Positions 48,273-57,574 of a DNA stretch of 64,000 nucleotides are shown here, piece by piece. Position numbers and translations under genes: made by a program. A model generated the notes under the pieces. The model did not search any database and was not told where the DNA came from. It saw nothing but the letters and a program-made list of their open reading frames with translations. Source of the stretch: JBEVJK01 sp963791325 (GTDB lineage Bacteria > Pseudomonadota > Alphaproteobacteria > Rhizobiales > Rhizobiaceae); the NCBI GenBank assembly GCA_963791325.1, contig CAWBRU010000012.1, forward strand, positions 1 to 64,000, written 5' to 3'. Within the stretch, counting starts at the first letter, position 1; the number at the start of each line of letters is the position of its first letter.

Positions 48273-48901
48273 AGGCCCGGCCTCGCCAACGCGTTGACCG
48301 CGGCGGCCGTCATGGCGCTACCGCCGAGGCGGCCGGAGACGATGGCGAACGGGATATCCATGGCGTTTGCAGCGAGCGCGTCCTTCAATTCGGCGGCCCC
48401 GACAAAGCCGACCGGCATGCCGATGATCGCCGCCGGCCGCGGTGCCCCTGCCGCCAGCTTCTCCAGCAGGTAGAAGAGCGCGGTCGGCGCATTGCCGATC
48501 GCCACCACTGCGCCGGCTAACCGATCGCCCCAGAGGTCGATCGCCGCCGCCGAGCGCGTATTGCCGATCCGCTCCGCGATAGCTGCGGTGGCCGGATCCC
48601 GCAGCGTGCAGATCACCGGATTATTTGCCGGCAAGCGAGCCCGGGTTATGCCGTGTGACACCATCTCGGCGTCGCAAAGCACTGCGGCCCCGGCCGCAAG
48701 GGCGGCGCGGGCCCGTGCGACGAAGCCGGGCGAGAAGACGATGCGCGACGCCGCCGCGACCTCGCCGCAGGCATGGATCATGCGGATCGCCACCTCGGCC
48801 TCGTCCGGGACAAAGCGGGAGAGGTCGGCTTCGGCGCGGATGATGGCGAAGCTGCGCTCATAGATGGCCCGCCCATCGCGCAGATAATCGGTGCCGTTCA
48901 T
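48269..48901 (-). CDS. cobH: Precorrin-8X methylmutase
   Basis: 210 residues. Seen: GRAIYERSFAIIRAEADL near the start, VCDAEMVSHGITR-like VLCDAEMVSHGITRAR around the active-site His, and IGMPVGFVGAAELKDAL. Moves a methyl group from C11 to C12 to give hydrogenobyrinate. ATG at 48901 overlaps the cobG stop by four bases; the longer frame to 48994 is rejected. Confidence 0.95.
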   Translation of the reverse strand: MNGTDYLRDGRAIYERSFAIIRAEADLSRFVPDEAEVAIRMIHACGEVAAASRIVFSPGFVARARAALAAGAAVLCDAEMVSHGITRARLPANNPVICTLRDPATAAIAERIGNTRSAAAIDLWGDRLAGAVVAIGNAPTALFYLLEKLAAGAPRPAAIIGMPVGFVGAAELKDALAANAMDIPFAIVSGRLGGSAMTAAAVNALARPGL

Positions 48902-50223
48902 CGCTCGCCTCGGAAGGCTGCGGCCACTTTGCCGGGGCCGAGCCGCGTCAGGCAGGCCTTGGTGCTCTCGCCCGGACGCCGTGCCGCCCGGCAAAGCGCA
49001 GCCAGACGGACGAAGCCTTGGCGGACCGCGCCATGGGGGACAAGCACGCGCTCGGGCTCACCCGCGCGGCCGTCGACGACCAGCGCCAGCCCATCGGCAT
49101 GGCCGACAAAGGTGAGCGAGGCGGCCGCCGGATGAGCACAGCCCTTGGCGCAGCCGGAAATGTGGGCCACGCAGGAGCCGTCGAACAAACCGCCGGCGAG
49201 CGTCGCCAGCTGTTCGGCCAGCGACCGTGCTGCGACCTGGCCGGCGGCACAGGCGCCGCGGCCGGGGCAGGCAGCCACATCGAGGCGAGCGTCGTGCGAG
49301 TCGGCGATCAGGCCGAAGCGCAGCGCCTGGGCGGCCAGTGCCCTGGCCGCCGGCCCGGCGAGCGGCAGAACCAGCAGAGCGCGGCCCGCCGCCGGGCGGA
49401 TCTCGGCAGCGCCCGCCGCCGCGGCTGCGGCGCAGAAGCCGGCGAGGCGCGAGGCCTCCGTCTGGCCGAACGGCAAGCCGATGCCGAGCGCCAGGCGGCC
49501 GTCCTTGAGCGGGTGCAGGCCGACCGGAGCGACAGCGTCGGAGGCGGGCGGTATAACGCCGGCTAACTGTTGCCTCAAACGGCCGGCGATCCCGGCGCGA
49601 AGCAGGTCGGCCGGGAGTTTGGCCGCACGGCTCTGCCGACCGTGCTCGGCCAGCAGCGCGAGAAGGTCGATCACCGCGGCCGGGGCTTCAACGGCGGAGA
49701 TTTCGCCGAGGGCGGCGGCGCCGGCCGACAGGAGCCACAGCTCGCCACCGGTGCCGGGGCGGGCCGCCAGGCGGATGTCGGCCGCGACCCGGCCGAGCCC
49801 GAGCCCGCCGCCATCGACTACGACGGAGACCTTGGGTCCGAGGCGGGCGGCAAGTCCGGACTTTGCGAGCGCCTGGCGGATCGCCAAGGCCAGCGGCCGC
49901 GGATCGGCTGTTTCACGGGCATCCAGGCCGGCCAGAGCCGGCGTGTCGACCGCAATGCCGGTGCGTGGCGAGATGCCGAGCGCGGCGATGTCCTCGGCAA
50001 GCGGTCCGACCGTCGCCGGCGCCAGGCCGCGCAGCTGCACGCTGCCGCGCGCCGTCACCTCGACGATGCTGTTGCCATGGCGAAATGCGGCGTCGGCCAC
50101 CCCGCTCAACGCTGCGGGCGACAGAAAGCCGGCCGCGGGCGAGAACCGCACGAGCAGGCCGTCGCCGGTCTGCATCGGAGCGGAAAGCGCCGGACAGGCG
50201 CCGCGGGCCAGCGGCGCGTTCAT
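48898..50223 (-). CDS. cobG: Precorrin-3B synthase (oxygen-dependent)
   Basis: 441 residues of the sulfite/nitrite reductase-like family. Cysteines in CPGRGAC and GCAKGC fit a [4Fe-4S] site. It uses O2 to hydroxylate C20 and form the lactone before ring contraction, so this cluster follows the aerobic route. The start overlaps cobN by four bases. Confidence 0.93.
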   Translation of the reverse strand: MNAPLARGACPALSAPMQTGDGLLVRFSPAAGFLSPAALSGVADAAFRHGNSIVEVTARGSVQLRGLAPATVGPLAEDIAALGISPRTGIAVDTPALAGLDARETADPRPLALAIRQALAKSGLAARLGPKVSVVVDGGGLGLGRVAADIRLAARPGTGGELWLLSAGAAALGEISAVEAPAAVIDLLALLAEHGRQSRAAKLPADLLRAGIAGRLRQQLAGVIPPASDAVAPVGLHPLKDGRLALGIGLPFGQTEASRLAGFCAAAAAAGAAEIRPAAGRALLVLPLAGPAARALAAQALRFGLIADSHDARLDVAACPGRGACAAGQVAARSLAEQLATLAGGLFDGSCVAHISGCAKGCAHPAAASLTFVGHADGLALVVDGRAGEPERVLVPHGAVRQGFVRLAALCRAARRPGESTKACLTRLGPGKVAAAFRGER

Positions 50224-53200
50224 GCCGCTTCGTGCTCCCTGGCTTGCGCGATCAGCGCTCTGAGATCGTCGTCGACGGCGTTGCGGCGCGGATGCCAGAG
50301 GCCCCGCCGGCGCGCATCGGCAAAGCGCTCGGCCACCGCACGCAGCGCGGCCGGGTTCTCCCGCAGCATGAAGGCTCGCACCTCGGGATTGCCGAGATAG
50401 GCGTCATGGACCGCGTCGAGCAGGGCGGGCGACACGGCCTCCGTCGTCTCGGCAAAGCCGACGAGGCGGTCCACGGTTTCGGCGAATTCGGCCGCCCCGC
50501 GCGGTCCGTGCCTGAGCTGGCCGGCGATGAAACGCGGGTTCACGGCGCGCGCCCGGACGACCCGCGCGACCGCCTGCGCCAGCGAGCGGGCCCGCGGGCG
50601 ATGCGGGTCGGTGGTGTCGAGCGCGACCACATCGGCCTTGCCGCCGAGCGCCGCGACGGCTGCCGCGAAGCCGCCGATGAAGGCGACGTCGGCCGAGCCT
50701 TCGAGCAGATCGCGACCGGGATCGTCGCCACCATGGACGAGAAGCGATGCCGTGGCGACGCGATCGGCGAAGGCGCCGGGAGCCGCGCGCCCGTTGCCAT
50801 CGATGCCGCCATAACTGTGCGAGGCGAAATCGAGATAGGCCCGGCCAAGCTCGGCCCGCGACCGCCAGTCGCCGCTGGCCAGACGCTCCTCGATCCCGCT
50901 GCCGTAGCTGCCGGGGGAGGAACCGAAGATGCGCGGCGGGGTGCGACCGCCGATGCGGGCCGCGGCCGCGAGGGGATTGTCGCCATCGGCCTCGTTGCGG
51001 CCCGCCACCGCTTCGGCTGCGGCGTCGAGCAGCGTGATTTGGGCCGAAAACATGTCGCGGAACAGCCCCGAAATGCGCCAGGTGACGTCGACCCGCGGAC
51101 GGCCGAGTGCCGCACAGGGCAGCACCTCGACCCCGGTCACGCGGCCGGTGGCCGGATCCCATTGCGGGCGGCAGCCCATCAGCACCAGCCCGGCGGCGAT
51201 CTCCTCGCCGCCGGTGCGCAGGCTGGCGCTGCCCCACAAGTCGAAAACCAGCGCGCGCGGCCAGTCGCCATGGTCCTGAACGTGGCGGTTGAGGATCTCG
51301 CCGGCCACCGCGCTGCCCAGCGCAAAGGCGGTCGGCGTCGGCATGGTGCGCGGATCGACGGTGAACAGGTTGCGCCCGGTGGGCAGGACATCGGTGCGTC
51401 CGCGGGCGGGGGCGCCGGACGGGCCCGCGGCGACGCGGCGGCCGCTGAGGGCGGCAAGCAAGGCGGCCCGCTCGGCCAGCGCGCTTGCCACGCGCAGCGG
51501 GTCGGCTTCGCCCGGTGCGGTGCGGCCGAACACGTGCAAACCGTCCTTGACGGCGAAATCCTTGAGGTCGCAGAGCCAGGCGTCGATCCGCCGCAATGCC
51601 GAATCGGCCTCCTCGCCGTCAGCGACCCCGGCCTCCGTGGCGACGCCGTTCTGCCGTGCGGTTTCGACGATCAGCCGCGCCAGCCGGTCGCGGCGGCGGC
51701 GGTCGAGCCCGTCGGCCTGCACATACTCGTCGACCAGACGTTCGAGCTCACGGCGCCCCTCGTCGAGCTCGCCTGCAACGAGCGGCGGCGGCAGATGGCC
51801 GAGCGTCACCGCCCCGATCCGGCGCTTGGCCTGAGCCGCCTCGCCCGGGTTGCTGACGATGAACGGATAGATGACGGGCAGCGGACCCGCGACGATCTCG
51901 GGAAAGCACTCCCGCGACAGCGCGACGGTCTTGCCCGGCAGCCATTCCAAAGTGCCGTGCGCGCCGACATGGATGATGGCGTGAGCGCCCAGCGCCTGCT
52001 GCATCCAGAGGCCGAACGCGACCAAAGCGTGGCGCGGCGGCAACGCCGCATCGTGATAATCGGCGCGGCGGTCGGCGGAGCGGCCGCGATCCGGGGCCAA
52101 GGCAACCGTCACGTTGCCGAAACGAGCCGCACGGACTATGAATCTCGAGCCGTCGAGATCGGGATCCGTGCCGGGTTCCCCCCAGGCCTCCGTCAGCCGG
52201 GCTGCGGCGTTGCCGGGCAGACCGGCAAGTGCCTTTCGATAGGCCGGCAGCGACAGACCCACGGTCCCCTCCGCCAATTGGGCGAGCAGTGCGCGCGCGG
52301 TCGCCGGAATATCGTCCACGCGATAGCCTGCGGCGGCGAGATCGTTGAGCAGGGCAAGCACGCTTTGAGGCACGTCGAGCCCGACCGCATAGCCGGTGCG
52401 GCCCGCCGCCGCGGGGTAGTCGGGCAGCAGGACCACGATCCGGCGATCGGCCGGCGGGGTTGCCTGCAGGGCGAGGAAGGCGGCGACCCGGTCCGCAAGG
52501 GCCGCTATTCGGTCCGGCTCGGGACGGTTGACCATGGCGCGGAAGCCGAGCGCCTCGTCAGCCTCGCCGGGGGCCTTGAAGGCGACCACGCCGGCATGGA
52601 TGCGGCCATCGAGTTCCGGCAGCGCGATGTGCATGGCGAGGTCGGCGGGGGCAAGGCCGCGGTCGCTGCCGGCCCAACCCTCACGCCGGGTGGTCGCGAC
52701 GATGGCCTGCATCACCGGAACATCGAGGCGGTCGAAGATAGTCGGCTCACCGGGGTCGGCGCCGCTGGCGAATGCCGTGCAGGCGACAAACAGCGCCGGC
52801 TTCAACGTTTGCGCCGCCTGTTCGACGAAGGCGAGCGCTCCCGCCTCCTTGAGGCTGGGCACGAACATCGGCACAGACGCGATGCCGCGCTCCTCGAGCG
52901 CTGCGGCAAGGCTGTCGATGGCTGCCGTGTCGGCACAAAGAAGCATCGAGCGATAGAACAGGATCGGCACCACCGGACGATGCGTCGCGGGCGCGGCAAA
53001 TGCTTCCGGAGCCGAAACGATGCCTCGTCGAGGTGAGTAGAAGCCCGACTGCGGCACGGCGACCGGGAGCTCGACCGGGCCGCCGGCGCCGGCATAGCCA
53101 GCCAGCGCAACGGCGAGGCTCTGCATGTTCTGCGGCCCGCCCTCGCGCCAATAGGCCAGCAGCGCGGCAAGCTCGGTCCGCGGGAGCGTCGAAGCCTCGA

Positions 53201-53576
53201 CCAGCCGGTCGTCGAGCGGGCTGCCCTCGCCCGGCAGCATCGCCAAAGCTATGCCGCGCTCGCGCGCCGCCGCCGCGAGGCGGTCGCAACCGTAGCGCCA
53301 CCACTCATAGCCGCCGAGGACACGCACCAGGATCACCTTGGCCTGGCTGCCGACGCGCTCGACCCACAGATCGACGGACATCGGGTGACGCAGATCGCGC
53401 AGCGACGCGAGCCGCAGGCTGGGCAGCTGCGCCGATCTTGCCTGCCAGGCCGCACCCAGCCCGCTGAGGTCGCTGTCGGAAAACGACAGCACCGCGATCT
53501 CGGCCGGCGACTGGCCGAGATCGATTGCCTCGGCGAGATCGTCGATGGTGGCCGAAGCTGTGGCGAGGATGTGCAC
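50220..53576 (-). CDS. cobN: Cobaltochelatase large subunit
   Basis: 1118 residues, somewhat shorter than the ~1250-1290 of many CobN proteins. The late, ATP-dependent cobalt insertion complex needs CobS and CobT partners, which are not in the window. Family signature GAHGTLEWLPGKTVALS, then PFIVSNPGEAAQAKRRIGA. The start at 53576 is 18 bases downstream of the cobW stop. The first ~50 residues appear normal, so the shorter length reflects internal differences rather than a broken end. Confidence 0.93.
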   Translation of the reverse strand: MHILATASATIDDLAEAIDLGQSPAEIAVLSFSDSDLSGLGAAWQARSAQLPSLRLASLRDLRHPMSVDLWVERVGSQAKVILVRVLGGYEWWRYGCDRLAAAARERGIALAMLPGEGSPLDDRLVEASTLPRTELAALLAYWREGGPQNMQSLAVALAGYAGAGGPVELPVAVPQSGFYSPRRGIVSAPEAFAAPATHRPVVPILFYRSMLLCADTAAIDSLAAALEERGIASVPMFVPSLKEAGALAFVEQAAQTLKPALFVACTAFASGADPGEPTIFDRLDVPVMQAIVATTRREGWAGSDRGLAPADLAMHIALPELDGRIHAGVVAFKAPGEADEALGFRAMVNRPEPDRIAALADRVAAFLALQATPPADRRIVVLLPDYPAAAGRTGYAVGLDVPQSVLALLNDLAAAGYRVDDIPATARALLAQLAEGTVGLSLPAYRKALAGLPGNAAARLTEAWGEPGTDPDLDGSRFIVRAARFGNVTVALAPDRGRSADRRADYHDAALPPRHALVAFGLWMQQALGAHAIIHVGAHGTLEWLPGKTVALSRECFPEIVAGPLPVIYPFIVSNPGEAAQAKRRIGAVTLGHLPPPLVAGELDEGRRELERLVDEYVQADGLDRRRRDRLARLIVETARQNGVATEAGVADGEEADSALRRIDAWLCDLKDFAVKDGLHVFGRTAPGEADPLRVASALAERAALLAALSGRRVAAGPSGAPARGRTDVLPTGRNLFTVDPRTMPTPTAFALGSAVAGEILNRHVQDHGDWPRALVFDLWGSASLRTGGEEIAAGLVLMGCRPQWDPATGRVTGVEVLPCAALGRPRVDVTWRISGLFRDMFSAQITLLDAAAEAVAGRNEADGDNPLAAAARIGGRTPPRIFGSSPGSYGSGIEERLASGDWRSRAELGRAYLDFASHSYGGIDGNGRAAPGAFADRVATASLLVHGGDDPGRDLLEGSADVAFIGGFAAAVAALGGKADVVALDTTDPHRPRARSLAQAVARVVRARAVNPRFIAGQLRHGPRGAAEFAETVDRLVGFAETTEAVSPALLDAVHDAYLGNPEVRAFMLRENPAALRAVAERFADARRRGLWHPRRNAVDDDLRALIAQAREHEAA

Positions 53577-53594
53577 GGCGCGGCGATCCTTCGG

Positions 53595-54632
53595 TCAGCC
53601 GGCCAGAATGCGCGTGATCGCCGGCCGGTCGAGCCCTTTGAGGCCGATCACCACCAGCCTGCTCTTGCGCTCCTCGCCCGGTGCCCAGGGCCGGTCGAAG
53701 TGATGGCTGACGCGCGGCCCGACCGCCTGCAGCTGCAGGCGCATCGGCTTGCCGTCCACCTCGACGAAGCCTTTGACGCGCAAGACATGGGCCTGCTCCG
53801 CCGCGGCCTGAACGCGGGCGCCGAGCTCGGCGGGCGTCGCGACGGCCGGCAGCTCGACAACGAAGGAATCGAATTCGTCGTGCTCATGGTCGAGCTCGTC
53901 GTCGTGGTGGGTCTTGCGGTTCTCGATGTCGTCCTCGACGGCAAGCCCCAATCCGAGCAGGACGGCCGGATCGACCTTGCCTTGGCTGCTCGGCACGACT
54001 TTCACCGCCCGCGACAGATGCTCGCTCACCCGCCGGTTGGCGCGGGCGCTGGCACTGCCATCGAGCAGATCGCTTTTTGACAGGACAACCAGATCGGCAC
54101 ACGCGACCTGGTCCTCGAACACTTCCTCGACGGGGTCGTCATGATCGAGCGAAGGGTCGCCGGCGCGCTGCGCGGCGAGCGCCGCAGGATCGGCGGCGAC
54201 GCGGCCTTCGGCCAGTGCCGGACCGTCGACCACGGCGATCACCCCGTCGACCGTCACCCGGCTCTTGACCGACGGCCACTGGAACGCCTGCACCAAGGGC
54301 TTGGGCAGAGCCAGCCCGGAAGTCTCGATGAGGATGTGGTCGACCTTCGGGCGGCGCGCCAGGATCAGGTCGAGAGCCGGCACGAAGTCGTCCGCGACGG
54401 TGCAGCAGATGCAGCCGTTGGCGAGCTCGACGACGTTCTCCTCCGGGCAAGTCTCGACCCCGCAGCCCTTGAGGATGTCTCCGTCGATGCCGATGTCGCC
54501 GAACTCGTTGACGATGATGGCGAGCCGCTTGCCTTTGGCATGCTCGATCACATGGCGGATCAGCGTCGTCTTGCCGGCGCCGAGAAAGCCGGTGACCACG
54601 GTGCAGGGCACCCGTCCGGAGAGAGCGTTCAT
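53595..54632 (-). CDS. cobW: CobW GTPase / metallochaperone
   Basis: 345 residues. G1 motif GFLGAGKTTLIRHV at 15-28, the metal-binding CICC at 74-77, and SKSDLLD-type base recognition VVLSKSDLLD. A His- and Asp-rich stretch (THHDDELDHEHDEFD) lies before the C-terminal CobW_C domain. It likely supplies Co(II) to the chelatase. The ATG directly abuts the preceding stop codon, so translation is coupled. Confidence 0.95.
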   Translation of the reverse strand: MNALSGRVPCTVVTGFLGAGKTTLIRHVIEHAKGKRLAIIVNEFGDIGIDGDILKGCGVETCPEENVVELANGCICCTVADDFVPALDLILARRPKVDHILIETSGLALPKPLVQAFQWPSVKSRVTVDGVIAVVDGPALAEGRVAADPAALAAQRAGDPSLDHDDPVEEVFEDQVACADLVVLSKSDLLDGSASARANRRVSEHLSRAVKVVPSSQGKVDPAVLLGLGLAVEDDIENRKTHHDDELDHEHDEFDSFVVELPAVATPAELGARVQAAAEQAHVLRVKGFVEVDGKPMRLQLQAVGPRVSHHFDRPWAPGEERKSRLVVIGLKGLDRPAITRILAG

Positions 54633-55052
54633 TCAGTCGTCGCCTTTCGCGCTGTCGATGGGTGGAATGCGGGCGACCAGCCCCCGCTTCAGACTGTCGG
54701 GCCGGCCGCGCCAGGGCATCAGCCCGTCGGCCGAGCCGGCGAGCAGCAGCGCGCCGGCCACCAGATCGGCGCCATCGGCAGGCGTAAGATCCCCGAACAC
54801 ATAGCTCCAGGCGCCAGGCCGGACCATGGCGGCACTCAGCCGGCGCTTGCAATTGCCGAGGCAGCTCGCCCGCGAGACCGCGATGCCGGCGGCCGGCGCC
54901 GCCGCTTCGGCGGCTTCCGCGAGCCGCTCGCCGGGGGTCGGAGCGCTGTCCGGCGGACACGCTTCGTCACGGCAGGTCCGGCAGACCACGATCGTGACCG
55001 GCCCGGACGAGGCCGGACGGACGTCCTGTTCCAAAGGGCTGCTGGCGCTCAC
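54633..55052 (-). CDS. DUF1636 protein, first gene under the B12 riboswitch
   Basis: 139 residues from a GTG at 55052, chosen because the longer frame to 55190 runs into the riboswitch B12 box. Cysteines C24 and C27 (VVCRTCRDE) and C64 and C68 (ASCLGNCKR) resemble the thioredoxin-like ferredoxin fold of DUF1636, probably binding a metal or Fe-S cluster. Placement between riboswitch and cobW suggests a role in cobalt handling or in redox steps of the pathway. The function is not established. Confidence 0.8.
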   Translation of the reverse strand: MSASSPLEQDVRPASSGPVTIVVCRTCRDEACPPDSAPTPGERLAEAAEAAAPAAGIAVSRASCLGNCKRRLSAAMVRPGAWSYVFGDLTPADGADLVAGALLLAGSADGLMPWRGRPDSLKRGLVARIPPIDSAKGDD

Positions 55053-55159
55053 GCACCGCACTCCGCGTTCGTCATGGGGTGCGGGACAGCCGGCGCTTCC
55101 GCGCCGAGCCGAGACTTCCAACCGGCCCAGGGCACCCCGCCCGGATCCGGCTCGATTGG

Positions 55160-55335
55160 CTGACGGCAGGTCTCCTGGCTCGCGGGTCATCGCCGGCGCC
55201 CACCTTCCCGGGCTTCGCCCAGTGGCTTTCGGTCGCGGCTCGTCGCTTACAGTTGCGGGGACAGCTGCGGCTTGGAACCTTGCCTCGTTCGCACCGCATT
55301 CCCTCTTCGCCCTCTCCGTTGCCGGAGAAGGACCG
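55160..55335 (-). promoter_or_regulatory. Cobalamin riboswitch
   Basis: On the minus strand: GGGAATGCGGTGCGAACG, then CAGCTGTCCCCGCAACTGTA, then GAAAGCCACTGGGCGAAG, GGGAAGGTGGGCGCC, and the B12 box AGCCAGGAGACCTGCC (plus-strand 55165-55180). These are the conserved elements of adenosylcobalamin riboswitches, in the right order. It ends 110 bases before the GTG of the DUF1636 gene. It should switch off the leftward cob genes when cobalamin is plentiful. Confidence 0.95.
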
Positions 55336-55459
55336 TCGCGGTGACGTTACGCGGCGCTCGGCCCGCCTGTCAACGCGGCCAGCGCCGGTTTGCGGTCGAT
55401 CCAACATCCGTCTATAGTCCCGGCCTCGTCGGTTCCCTTTAAATCGGATTGCTGCCGCT

Positions 55460-55975
55460 TTGCATGACCAGGGCAGGTTGAGCTTTGTTCTGGGCGGCGC
55501 GCGGTCCGGCAAGAGCGCCTATGCCGAGCGCCTGGTCACCGCCTTGCCGCCGCCTTGGATCTACATCGCCACAGCCCGTGCGCTGGACGATGAGATGACG
55601 GCGCGGATCGCCGCCCATCGGGCGAGCCGCAGCGCCGGCTGGCAGACGCTGGAGGAACCCGAATCCCTGACCGCGACGCTGGCCTCGCTGCCGGCCGGGA
55701 GGCCGGTGCTGGTCGACTGCCTGACGCTGTGGCTGAGCAATCGGCTGCTGGCCTGCGCCGACCTGTCGCGCGACGCCGAGGCATTGGGCGCCGTGCTGGC
55801 GGCGCCGCGCGGGCCGTGGGTGGTGGTCAGCAACGAGGTCGGGCTGTCGATCGTGCCCGACAATCCGCTCGCCCGCCGGTTCCGCGACGCGGCCGGAAGG
55901 CTCAACCAGCGGGTGGCGGCCTGCGCCCACTCGGTCGAATTCATGGTCGCGGGACTGCCTGTCAGGGTGAAATGA
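55460..55975 (+). CDS. cobU: Adenosylcobinamide kinase / guanylyltransferase
   Basis: 171 residues. P-loop VLGGARSGKSAYAERL at the N-terminus, then ATARALDDEM, LVDCLTLWLSN and VSNEVGLSIVP. Phosphorylates adenosylcobinamide and adds GMP (CobP in Pseudomonas nomenclature). There is no ATG in frame at the start. TTG at 55460 is used; TTG at 55478 would also leave the P-loop intact. It is divergent from the riboswitch operon and runs into cobO. Confidence 0.93.
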   Translation: MHDQGRLSFVLGGARSGKSAYAERLVTALPPPWIYIATARALDDEMTARIAAHRASRSAGWQTLEEPESLTATLASLPAGRPVLVDCLTLWLSNRLLACADLSRDAEALGAVLAAPRGPWVVVSNEVGLSIVPDNPLARRFRDAAGRLNQRVAACAHSVEFMVAGLPVRVK

Positions 55976-55976
55976 G

Positions 55977-56591
55977 ATGGTCGAGATCGAAGATCGGGCG
56001 CGCGACAGACATCGCGCCAAGATGGTCAAGCGCAAGGCGGTTCAGGACGCCGAGGTCGCCGGTAAGAACATCGAAAAGGGCCTGCTGATCGTCCACACCG
56101 GACCGGGCAAGGGCAAGAGCACCGCAGCATTCGGCCTGGCGCTGCGGATGCTCGGCCATCGCCGCAAGGTCGGCGTCGTGCAATTCATCAAAGGCGCCTG
56201 GCAGAGCGGCGAGCGCGACGCGCTGGCCGCCTTCGGCGAGCTGGTCGTCTGGCACACGATGGGCGAAGGCTTCACCTGGGAGACGCAGGATCTGGCCCGC
56301 GACATCGCCGCCGCCGCGCGCGCCTGGGCTCAGGCCGAGACGCTGATGGCCGATCCGGATCTGGCGCTGCTGGTGCTCGACGAACTCAACATCGCGCTGC
56401 GCTACGACTATCTGCCGCTCGACCGGGTAATCGCCGCGCTGAATGCCCGTCGCGCCGACCTTCACGTCGTGGTCACGGGCCGCAACGCCAAGCCCGCACT
56501 GATCGAAGCGGCCGATCTGGTCACCGAGATGACTGCGGTGAAGCATCACTTCGCCGCCGGCGTGAGGGCACAGCCGGGGATTGAATTTTGA
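55977..56591 (+). CDS. cobO: Cob(I)yrinic acid a,c-diamide adenosyltransferase
   Basis: 204 residues. P-loop VHTGPGKGKSTAAFGLALRM, then VVQFIKGAWQSGERD, VLDELNIALRYDYLP and VVTGRNAKPALIEAADLVTEM. Transfers the adenosyl group of ATP to Co(I). It starts just after the cobU stop. It is convergent with cobD, with only 17 bases between the stops. Confidence 0.95.
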   Translation: MVEIEDRARDRHRAKMVKRKAVQDAEVAGKNIEKGLLIVHTGPGKGKSTAAFGLALRMLGHRRKVGVVQFIKGAWQSGERDALAAFGELVVWHTMGEGFTWETQDLARDIAAAARAWAQAETLMADPDLALLVLDELNIALRYDYLPLDRVIAALNARRADLHVVVTGRNAKPALIEAADLVTEMTAVKHHFAAGVRAQPGIEF

Positions 56592-56608
56592 CCGGGCGTT
56601 TCAGCCCG

Positions 56609-57574
56609 TCAGGCGAGCAGGAACAGCGCGAGCAGCCCGACCAGCGCAATCAGCAAAAGGTCGGCGACGAAATAGATGCGCAGCGCTCGGCGAATGTCCT
56701 GAGGTGTCGCGCCACGCCGGCCGCCGACTCCCATCACCGCGTCGTCGATCTCCACGCCGTCATAGATGCGAGGCCCTGCCAGGGCCAGGCCCAGTGCGCC
56801 GGCCATCGCCGCTTCGGGCCAGCCGGCATTGGGGGAGCGGTGGCGGCGGGCGTCGCGCAGCATCACCGCCCAGGCGGTCGAAGCCGAGGCGCCCGGCAAG
56901 AGCGCGGCGGCGGCAATGATCAGCAGCGCCGAGAGGCGCGAGGCGGGCAGGTTGATCCAGTCATCGAGCCTGGCCGCCGCCCAGCCGAACTCGGTATACT
57001 TCTCCGAACGGTGACCAATCATGCTGTCGGCGGTGTTGACGGCCTTATAGGCAGCGCCGCCCGGCAGGCCGCCGAGCACGGTCCAGAATGCCGGCGCGGC
57101 CACCCCGTCGGAAAAATTTTCGGCCAGGCTCTCGATCGCGGCGCGGGCGATGCCGGGCTCGTCCAGCCGATCCGGGTCGCGGCCGACGATCTTCGCCACC
57201 GCCGCGCGGCCGGCGGCCAGGCCGCCGATCTCGAGCGCCTCGGCGACATGATCGACATGCAGACGCAGACTGCGCTGGGCAAAAAGGCTGCTGGCCAAAA
57301 GCGCCAGAAGGATGAAGCCGAGCGGGATAGGCGACAGCGCGACGGTGATGAGACCGGTGACAAGGACGGTGGCGACGACCACCAAAACCACCGCATTGAT
57401 GCCGTTCCGGCGACGCTTCTGGGGGGTCAGCTCGGGGTGGTTCCATTTGCGGTCGAGCAGGTCGATCAGGACGCCGATCCACATCACCGGGTGGCCGACC
57501 GCCTTGAGAAGGATCGTGGGATAGCCGGCCAGGCGTTCGATGACCAGAGCGAGAAAGGCGATGAGAAGAGACAT
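56609..57574 (-). CDS. cobD: Adenosylcobinamide-phosphate synthase (CbiB)
   Basis: 321 residues from ATG at 57574. Several membrane helices; patterns ERLAGYPTILLKAVGHPVMWIG, ESLAENFSDGVAAPAFW, NTADSMIGHRSEKYTEFGWAAARLDDW. It attaches the aminopropanol arm to adenosylcobyrate. GGAG lies a few bases before that ATG. The start codon shares CATG (57572-57575) with the divergent cobC start. An upstream ATG at 57595 would overlap further. Confidence 0.94.
   Translation of the reverse strand: MSLLIAFLALVIERLAGYPTILLKAVGHPVMWIGVLIDLLDRKWNHPELTPQKRRRNGINAVVLVVVATVLVTGLITVALSPIPLGFILLALLASSLFAQRSLRLHVDHVAEALEIGGLAAGRAAVAKIVGRDPDRLDEPGIARAAIESLAENFSDGVAAPAFWTVLGGLPGGAAYKAVNTADSMIGHRSEKYTEFGWAAARLDDWINLPASRLSALLIIAAAALLPGASASTAWAVMLRDARRHRSPNAGWPEAAMAGALGLALAGPRIYDGVEIDDAVMGVGGRRGATPQDIRRALRIYFVADLLLIALVGLLALFLLA

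Noticed and set aside
49863..53036. 1057-residue rightward frame opposite cobG and cobN
   Set aside because: It is antisense to two clear cob genes and has no domain of its own.
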